From Silene latifolia (taxonomy: Eukaryota; Streptophyta; Magnoliopsida; Caryophyllales; Caryophyllaceae), in contig NC_133536.1 in the NCBI RefSeq assembly GCF_048544455.1, positions 25,608,152 to 25,672,151 of the forward strand: a stretch of DNA of 64,000 nt, in the 5' to 3' direction. The notes under the pieces were generated by a model that made no database searches, was not told where the DNA came from, and worked only from the letters and a program-made list of their open reading frames with translations. The translations under genes and the position numbers were made by a program. Below are positions 56,636-64,000 of the stretch, one piece after another (positions within the stretch are counted from its first letter, which is position 1; each line of letters opens with the position of its first letter).

Positions 56636-58049
56636 TGATACACTTACGTGTTACCCAGGGTGAAACTTGAATGGGGTTAGAGAATAGTTTATACGAGACA
56701 ATTGTCGATTTTCATTACTCGACCTTCTTAGGTTGTTTCATTCGGCCTTCCTAGGCATAACCCAACCCATTCGACCAATCGTCCCGTCTGGTCGGTCCAA
56801 ATTCTTATCTGGGCCTATAGATGGATAACGATTGACGTTAACCATACCGTGGTACATACTCATGTTTGTATCGAGAGCTTTCACTACTCGAGGGAATGTA
56901 CTAGGAACCGACCTAACTCATGTTTGGCACGGACCTCTCCACAGACCAGGGTTTGATTGCTTGGTATGACAACCCACCCTTTTACGCCAAAACCTCATAA
57001 ATGCACTCAGCATACTGTTATACTGACTGTTTATATGTATACATTGTGTGTGTTTTCCAAATCAATCACGTGTCTAAAATCCTCATTTATAAACAAAATA
57101 ATGTCAAAATTATTGTGTAAATAAAATTCATTTTCAAACCTTTCAAATATCACATTGGTAAACCAGATAATGCCGAATTTTTCGATTTTCAAATTTCAAT
57201 TTTCCAACGAAAAAAAATCTTTTCAAAAATCCATTTTGTAAATTAAATAATGTCCAATTTTCTGTAAATGCAAAATCCATTTCTTTCGAAAATCACTTTC
57301 TGTAAAATTCCATTTTCAAAGTTCAAGTCAATTTTAAATTCTCTATAAATAAAATCCTTTGTAAATTCTAAAAAAAAAAAAAAACGTAAAAATGTCCAAA
57401 AAAAAAAAACAAAAAAACGTCTTAAACCAAAATATTTTCAAAATATGTCAATGTAAACATATAAATTCAATTGGGCTAAGTTAGAGTCAAAATTCAAACC
57501 GACTATATCCTAGTCGGAACTCTGTCGAGTCATAAACCCGTCATCCTTTACATTTTGGGTCTTTTAAAATTTAGGTCAAGTCCTAAGGCGTCACGCCGTC
57601 ATTTTAGACCCCCTACCCCAATTCAGTTAGGATCTAAACATTTCCAAACCTCGGCTCACACACTCGAGGCTAACACGTCGAGTCATTCCAAAATCCGTCT
57701 CTCGAATTCTCCTAATGACACGTTCGGGACACACATACCCGAACCTCGAGTCAAGTCTATCTTAAAACACACGACTGAGAATCAACACGTGTAATCAATC
57801 CTGTCAATCCAGTCAACCATATAAATGTCACTTCGTCAAAGTCAACACTCGAGTCTAAAATTAAAGTCAAGCACCGTGAATTCAAACACGAGAAGTCACT
57901 CACGACATTTCACGATTTCACAAGTCAAGAGTCCAGTTATCCCGTCTCGCCCTCATATATTTTCCTTTGTATATCCCTTATTTTTCGCCTTAGTATGCAT
58001 GATCTCATGTCGAATCAAGTTGTAATGCGCGTCATTTTCTTCTCGGTAG
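56636..58049 (+). other. Untranslated leader of the Tat/Ogre-type element
   Basis: No supported protein. An A-rich stretch lies at 57369-57415. Just before gag the sequence TTCTCGGTAG at 58040-58049 looks like a 3' splice site and contains a stop in the gag frame. Confidence 0.5.
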
Positions 58050-59360
58050 GAATTCTGCGATTCCAATGAAAGTGTTCAAGAACGTTTATCTGTCCTCGTC
58101 GAAGAACTAAGTACTGCTGTCATTAAGCTTCAAGCCACCATCGAAGACTTGAGCGCTCGTGTCATCAATATGGAAAATAAGATAGACATGATGAAACCCT
58201 TACTACCTTCTCGTACCCCAAGGCCAGGTCATAGCTTCAACACAACTCACCCACCTAAGAAGGCCAATGAAGACAAGGGAGTCAACCTCTTGGAAACCCC
58301 ACCTAGAAGGCCGAGACAAGCTCATAGGGAATTCATTGACCTCGGAACCACATATGAAGTAGCTCTACAAAGACTGGTTTCCTAGGGAAAACTTCATCCA
58401 ATTGGTCCAACCCCAGACCCTGAAAAGATATTGTCTAGGTGGAAGGGCAATTCATATTGTCAGTACCATCGAGGTAGGGGACACGATACGGAAGAACGCT
58501 TTTGTCTAAAGCATATTATTCAGGATATGATCGAGGATGACAAGCTTCCTGTGCCACCTTCCATCAAGCGATCCAAGAAGATCGACCCTCTTGGGTCTAA
58601 TATCACTAAACATGACCATGAATCATTCCTAGATTGTTCTCACCTCCTCGCTCCTCATGACGATGAAGAGATCAACATGCTTGAGGAAGCCGATATCCAA
58701 AGTGGAATGCTCATGCTTTCCATTGCCTTCAACAATAAATTTTCCAAAATAGAGGGAGCCATTGATAACCTAAACTCTCGGCTTTCGAACATGGAGAACC
58801 AGTTTGTTGAAATAGGTAAGAAGCTTGAGGCCCAACCTCTCAAGATGAACCCTTAACCTCACAGTCCTAAGAAGAACGCAACAAGTGGGCAATCTATTCC
58901 TAGTTCTTCTCATCTAGGAATCAAGATCAATAAAGGCAATCTTAGGGAGTCTTCGTCAAAGAAACCTAACAAATCTCCCAGGTCATTCACAAGTTTAGGC
59001 TTACCTTATGCCCTAGCCTTGAACAAATTATCCTCTCTAGGTCTTCTTCGGCCAATAGGGCCTAGCCCAGACCAAGAAAAGAAATATAATTGTCAATACC
59101 ATAGGGGTAGGGGACACAATACTGAGATGTGCTATAAGCTCAAGCATGCGATCCAGGATATGATTGAAAGTGGGAAATTGTCCCTCTCAACCTTTAACCC
59201 ACAAGGCAGCTTAGGCAATCCTCATGGATATACCACTTATCAGGAAACTCTTCTTGACTGTTATCCTTCCACTGTTCCCTATAATGAGGACGAGGTGCTC
59301 AAATGGATGAATGCTCAAAATCAGATGTCGAAGCCAGTTGCCAGAAGAATAAATGTTTAA
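58050..59360 (+). pseudogene. Tat/Ogre-type gag remnant with a duplicated zinc-knuckle module
   Basis: One reading frame runs from 58050 to 59360, interrupted by only two stops (TAG 58383-58385, TAA 58854-58856). The start is a coiled-coil-like segment (ERLSVLVEELSTAVIKLQ). Two copies follow of the module LxPIGPxPD...CQYHRGRGHxTE...LKHxIQDMI, near 58390-58550 and 59035-59180. The C-X2-H-X4-GH-X4-C pattern is the usual gag zinc-binding motif of Tat-group elements. In the first copy the last Cys is displaced. The protein would coat the RNA; here it is broken. Confidence 0.75.
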
Positions 59361-61465
59361 GCACGGGCCGGTGATTAGGAGTCTAGATATGAGATTGTGT
59401 CAAAGTCCGAGTCCGATTCCGAGTCTTAGGCTTTCTTTCCCATACTTTTTATAGTATCTTTCTTGGTGTCCATTTCCGTTTCTAGTGACAACCTGGGGGC
59501 TGTCCCACGAGTCACATGTCTTCTTGAGTCTATACATTTATTATTCATTTCAATAAAAATACACTTTTTAATCCACATATTCTATCATATCTCTTCCTTT
59601 CCCCTTTTCCTGTGACAACAAGAGTTGATTTGAGACATTTTAAAACGAACAACGTATGGCAAGTCGATGTGAGTACACTTAAACGTTCCATTCCGAGTTG
59701 TAGAGGATCCGAAACTCCGTGTTCTTTCCTTACCTATTCCATGCCTGGCAATAGAAACCTTCACTATACCACAGTTTAGGACGAGCCTATCTAAAGAGAT
59801 TCTAGGACGAATCCAAACCATCTCCCTTATTAACGATCTATGACGGAAGGCAAGCCCATTCCCCACAATAAACAACCCCTGTTTACTAAAGACCAACCCG
59901 TTTCACACAAAAGGTGATAGTCTAACTCAAATCCATGGTAGCAAGCAAATCCAAGACGATACGACCCATGATCAAAGACAAAGGCTCAATCGAGAGAAAT
60001 GAGCAAGATCAATATCCCAGAAAAAAGAGTCAAAAGAATAAGGCTCAGTCAAGCAATTTATTGTCAATATCCAAAGTCTAAGTTATCTTCAAAACCCTGG
60101 ATCAAGAATTTGAGCAAAAAGCCGAGATATATCCTAGACCAAGAATCTGAGCCTGAATCAAGAACGAGTATGAAATCAAATGCTGAATGGAATACTGCTG
60201 AAGTCTATATAGAATCAAGACATCGATGAAGATGGTCAGCTAGCACCCTCACTTAGCCTTTCACACATCACACATCACACACCCTAAGCCCTTCTCAAGA
60301 CCGTTACACGGAGATAAGTTAGGAATTTTGAGAATCCACTCAAGCTCGTCAAGTATACCCATCCTTTAGGGCCAAGACATAGAAACTTGAACCCATATTA
60401 GTTAACCTACCTTTATGTGCTCAGGCTACGTCAAGCCAAGAGACTCCATTTCCAAGCCACATTACAAGCTATAATCCCATCAAGCCTCAACTCCACTAAA
60501 TCAAGCTCTAGAGATTTGCTCATCAAAGCCTCTTATTTCCGAGCCCCACATTCCAAATATCCAATCCAGTTTCACCTTGACCCAGACACGGAGTCTTCAT
60601 ATACTTTGCTTCCTAGGACGGGACGAACCCATATCATCCTTAGGGTCCACTTTTGAGTGCGCTCACATGACAAGGAAATATTTACAAAATTAGTTATACC
60701 TCTTTCTTCTATGATCAGAGGGAGTTATCTCAAATCGATTCTTCGAGTCACCAAAGGAAAATACTCTCCTGACCCATGCACTTTAAGGTCTTGACAACAT
60801 AAGCTTAGGCATACACCTGAACTACGAGCATGGTTTGATTTCACCTCTTCAGTTGGATACGTAGGCAGTCCTTTCTTACACAAGAAAGATACAACCACAA
60901 CACCCAAATAAAACTAACAAAAGTAACCAAACCTCAGAACTACGATCTGGTTTGATTTCACTTCATGTGAATACGTAGGCAGTCCTCAAGGTCACAACCA
61001 CCCCAACCATCTCAACCATCAACTTCCAAACCTCAATTACCACGTTAACCATGAACCTTCAAACTTAATTTCAACCTTCTAACCACAATTTCCATTTCTA
61101 CCTCTTTACTGGGGGCTCCTTCTTGTCGCCCAGTCTTCTTTTTACCAAAGTCTAGAGTCATATTCTTATCCTGGGGGCTTCTCTTCCGAGATGCCACCCT
61201 TTCTTTATTCCTCTCTCATTTGAGTCAAGCTAGTGCATGGTCCGGACAATGACAAAGGTCTTAGATCGATTCTCCAAGTTATCGTGCCTAAAGAGGGGTC
61301 TCTTTTACAGCAAATGGTGGCAAAAGATGTCCAAGTAGACAGCTGATCCATGGCTCATGCCTTGCCTTTATATGCCGTCATCATTCTTGCAATTCTTCTA
61401 CCTTTTGGAACTGATACGTATTGTCACCCACGCTTGGCTAGGGGTTGCGCATACTTAAGCAAAGT
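59361..61465 (+). other. Non-coding part downstream of the Tat/Ogre gag
   Basis: No pol domains. CCTGGGGGCTGTCCCACGAG occurs near 59490-59510, and an AATAAAAA signal near 59550. A duplicated block with TGGTTTGATTTCAC and ATACGTAGGCAGTCC appears at 60832-60872 and 60950-60985. These phrases are typical of the region before the 3' LTR in this group. Confidence 0.5.
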
Positions 61466-63355
61466 CTGTTGTTGAACCATATAGATATATATGTTTATGT
61501 TTTGATGATGTCAAGAGTGCTTTATATTCTATATACTCGTTGCGCGTAATTTTTTGTTTAGTCTTTTAGATTGGACTTAATAATCGCAAGCATTAAAGAA
61601 TTATGATGGAAGTATACAAGAACATATTGTGATCAAGCCCTCAATCACGGATCAAGATATTACAAGATAGTGAAAGAGTTATTCAAGCGTCATGAGAAGA
61701 TAAAGCTCATCTAAAGATTGATCAAGCTTGAATAATGAAGTAGCCTACACTCGAAGATCTCCTAACGAACATTAGAATAGTGTAGGTGATTATCTCGTAA
61801 TGATAACGTAAGAATGGACTTCTTACATTGGTAAAGTTATAGCCTCACAGCTATAACATTACTTATATAAGAGCTCAATGTTATAGCTCTTCTACTATAA
61901 CATTGAGATGTGAAGTTTATAAAACACACGACAAAATAGTTTTTAAATTGTTTTTGGAAAACCGTTTTGAATGTTTTAGTAAAACTATTTATTTTACAAG
62001 GGAGCTTATTTTTATATTGAGTATGGTTTTACTATTAGCTTATAATTAGTAATTATGATTGAATCAACTTATGAGTTGAAGATCTTGCTAATTAGGGTTT
62101 CTAGGTTCTACATACTCTAAAAATCCAAAACCTAATTTATCTTACCTAGGGTTTTCGTGAAAGAGGATTGGGCTTATGAGTCGTTTCTTTCTCATACACG
62201 GTTACTCTTTATACAAGTTAGGGTTTTGTGTAAATCTTTATAATATTTGATTAGAGATTTAATATCTCTTTTATATTATTTTGATTTATTCTTTCCTAAC
62301 TTATAAGATATTATTTTTGCAAAGATAGAAGGAAAAGATTGAGTAAATCTTTAAAATAATATTTGATTAGAGATTTGTTATCTCTTTATTATTTGAGTTA
62401 TTCCTTTCTATCTTATAAAAATATTAGGGATGAATAGTGCTGCATGAATAGTGCCTCGTGAATAGTGTTGTGAATAGAAAACGTGAATAGTAATTTCTTT
62501 CTTGTGCAATAAACCTTTGCTTGAATAAGGGTTAAGGTATTAGGATAATATTTGTTAGAGATTTCTTTATCTCCTTATATTATCTTTCCTAATCTCCAAG
62601 TTATTGGTGAGTTGTTAAGATAGGGAGATATTATTTATTAAGGCAAGTCTTGGAAAAGAATTAAGGAAAGATTTAACCTAATTCTTTCTTGCTTTATAAG
62701 ACTTCCACGACACTTATGGTTTTTAACAAACCGAAACCCTTGCTCCTCTTTTACTATAAATACTCCATACTTTACATCATTAAAAGTTAAGACCTTTGAG
62801 CATAACTTTCATATATTTTCAAAAAGCAAAAACCGTGTTTTAGAGTAAAAACCGTTTTGATATTTTTCGAAAAAGGTCGTGTGATTTATAAACTTGTGCA
62901 TTCGTTCCTATTGTTATCGTTATAAGATAATAGTGCTTATTTAATTTCTTACTCGTTCATTAACGTGAACTTTTAGTAGAATCATTAGTACTTTCTTATT
63001 AGCGTAAGTTAGTCACTCGAGTATTTAACGGTACTCATTGAGTTACAACTAGAGTTAGTTGTACGAGTTGGGTTAGTAAATTTATACTCCGTAGAAAGGT
63101 ATTAAATTTATTAATCGAGAATAGTGGACGTAGGTTTTGATTTGTGAAACTGAACCACTTCAAAAACTGTGTGTCTCTTCTCTTTCATTCTTTCGTTTAC
63201 TTTGTTTTAATCGTTCATTAGTTGATTAGTTAAATTTTAATCAATAAACTTTAAATAATTAATTATATACACATTATCGAAAAAGCTTTCAAAAGTTTTA
63301 AATCCTTAATTCACCCCCCCCCCCCCTCTTGAGTATTTTGGATCTATAGACTCTT
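61466..63355 (+). repeat. LTR-like segment, probably Ty1/copia
   Basis: TGTTGTTGAACCATATAG with TTTTGATGATGTCAAG at the left, and AATTCACCCCCCC...CTCTTG near 63309-63332 at the right. This pair of phrases is typical of copia LTRs. No primer site or coding sequence follows, so it may be a solo or truncated LTR. Five GTGAATAGT words cluster near 62435-62495. The ends are approximate. Confidence 0.5.
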
Positions 63356-63359
63356 CATC

Positions 63360-64000
63360 TGTCAAGGTCATCCCTGTGTCACGTCAAATCTGATACGTTC
63401 ATTTTATATAGTCTTTATAAGCCTCTTATGCACGTATTTCTGTTCGATTCTCGTACTTTTATATTGCAAAATGCCCCGAATAGTCTACTTTTGTTCGTTT
63501 GGCTTTAATTGCAGGAATGGACCTGAAAGTAGAGGAATTGAGCCTTTTACTGTCCTTTTAGCTTGCATTTAGAAGATGTGTGGATTTGGAGCGGAAATGC
63601 TACTATCTCGGGATGCGTGAAGTGGTCTCGGAAGTTAAAATCAACGAAGCAATGAGTTGGCTAAGTGGAAGATGTCTCGATCGAAGACTTTTGCTGACCT
63701 AGTCTATTCGATTGAGCAGTTTAGTTATTAAGAAGATCTCGATCGAATGCTTCTTGTGTTCGATCGAGAGGTGCTATTTTGGAATTCCTCGATCGAGTTG
63801 TTTTTGCAGGAAAATGCTCGATCGAGTGGTTCTAGTATGCTCTATCGAGTAATCGGTTGTTTAGACCCGTGATTTTAATATCTTAGGTTTAATAAAATAT
63901 CTCTCCTATAAATAGGAGAGACTCAATTAGGTTTAAGGGGGATCAATTCTTTTCACCAGAAAAGTCTTCCTTGTTCAACGTCACTTTTGTTCTTCTACTT
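63360..64000 (+). repeat. Partial LTR-like segment at the window edge
   Basis: TTTGGCTTTAATTGCAGGAATGG, a TCGATCGA-rich region (63675-63850) and a TATAAATA box at 63907-63914 with a downstream start-like region. It runs out of the window, so the element type cannot be decided. Confidence 0.4.
63675..63914 (+). promoter_or_regulatory. TCGATCGA cluster upstream of a TATA box
   Basis: Two exact CTCGATCGAGT sites (63788-63798, 63817-63827) and several TCGATCGA half-matching sites, ending about 80 bp before TATAAATA. The same arrangement as in the chromovirus LTRs although the surrounding sequence is different. Confidence 0.55.

Larger units (their letters stand above)
51668..61465 (+). mobile_element. 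Tat/Ogre-type Ty3/gypsy element, no pol seen
   Basis: LTR 51668-56614 (containing a 2.3-kb solo LTR), a Tat-type primer site, a 1.4-kb leader, a broken gag (58050-59360), then about 2 kb of non-coding sequence with ACTGGGGGCT polypurine-like phrases (61107-61117). No protease, reverse transcriptase or integrase is found before other sequence starts at about 61466, and no 3' LTR. It is either a deletion derivative or a gag-only non-autonomous type. Confidence 0.75.

Overview
The window is nuclear DNA of a eudicot plant and is dominated by transposable elements. The only host gene I can support is a four-exon WRKY transcription factor on the minus strand (26148-24085). Everything else is LTR retrotransposons, LINE fragments, SINE-like sequence, DNA transposons, short repeats and AT-rich intergenic DNA. 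A member of the order Caryophyllales is my best inference, from the style of the Tekay, Tat and SINE repeats and the many ACGGAGTA/TACTCCGT octamers; it is not proven. There are no bacterial-type operons, rRNA, tRNA or CRISPR arrays.

Layout. 1-4640: AT-rich DNA with foldback MITEs, a Pack-MULE-like element (1575-2300) and a hAT element (3960-4552). 4638-20060: three tandem copies of a degraded LTR unit. Each carries a hAT element at the same CTTCAACC target. The second copy was later hit by a LINE (6604-8736), and its hAT by a nearly complete Tekay-type chromovirus (9689-18010, minus strand). 20060-24000: intergenic DNA with Stowaway MITEs and SINEs. 24000-26950: the WRKY gene and its W-box-rich upstream region. 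27220-30650: MULE-type, Tourist-type and Stowaway MITEs.

30690-43155: a LINE fragment, then a broken Ty1/copia element. A CACTA element carrying gene-like fragments sits in its 5' LTR, and a 7.9-kb non-autonomous retrotransposon with chromovirus-type LTRs (34635-42527) sits in its gag gene. 43156-49540: Stowaway elements, one hit by a hAT that was itself hit by another hAT, two RNase H-domain fragments and minisatellites. 49543-61465: remnants of a third chromovirus-like element, interrupted by a Tat/Ogre-type element whose long LTR holds a 2.3-kb solo LTR. 61466-64000: two further LTR-like segments.

Many junctions are supported by target-site duplications that can be read directly, so a relative order of insertions can be reconstructed. 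The most unusual signal is a set of 11-bp CTCGATCGAGT palindromes spaced about 20-21 bp apart. They lie just upstream of LTR TATA boxes and again ahead of gag, and a related cluster occurs in what looks like an unrelated LTR at the right edge.
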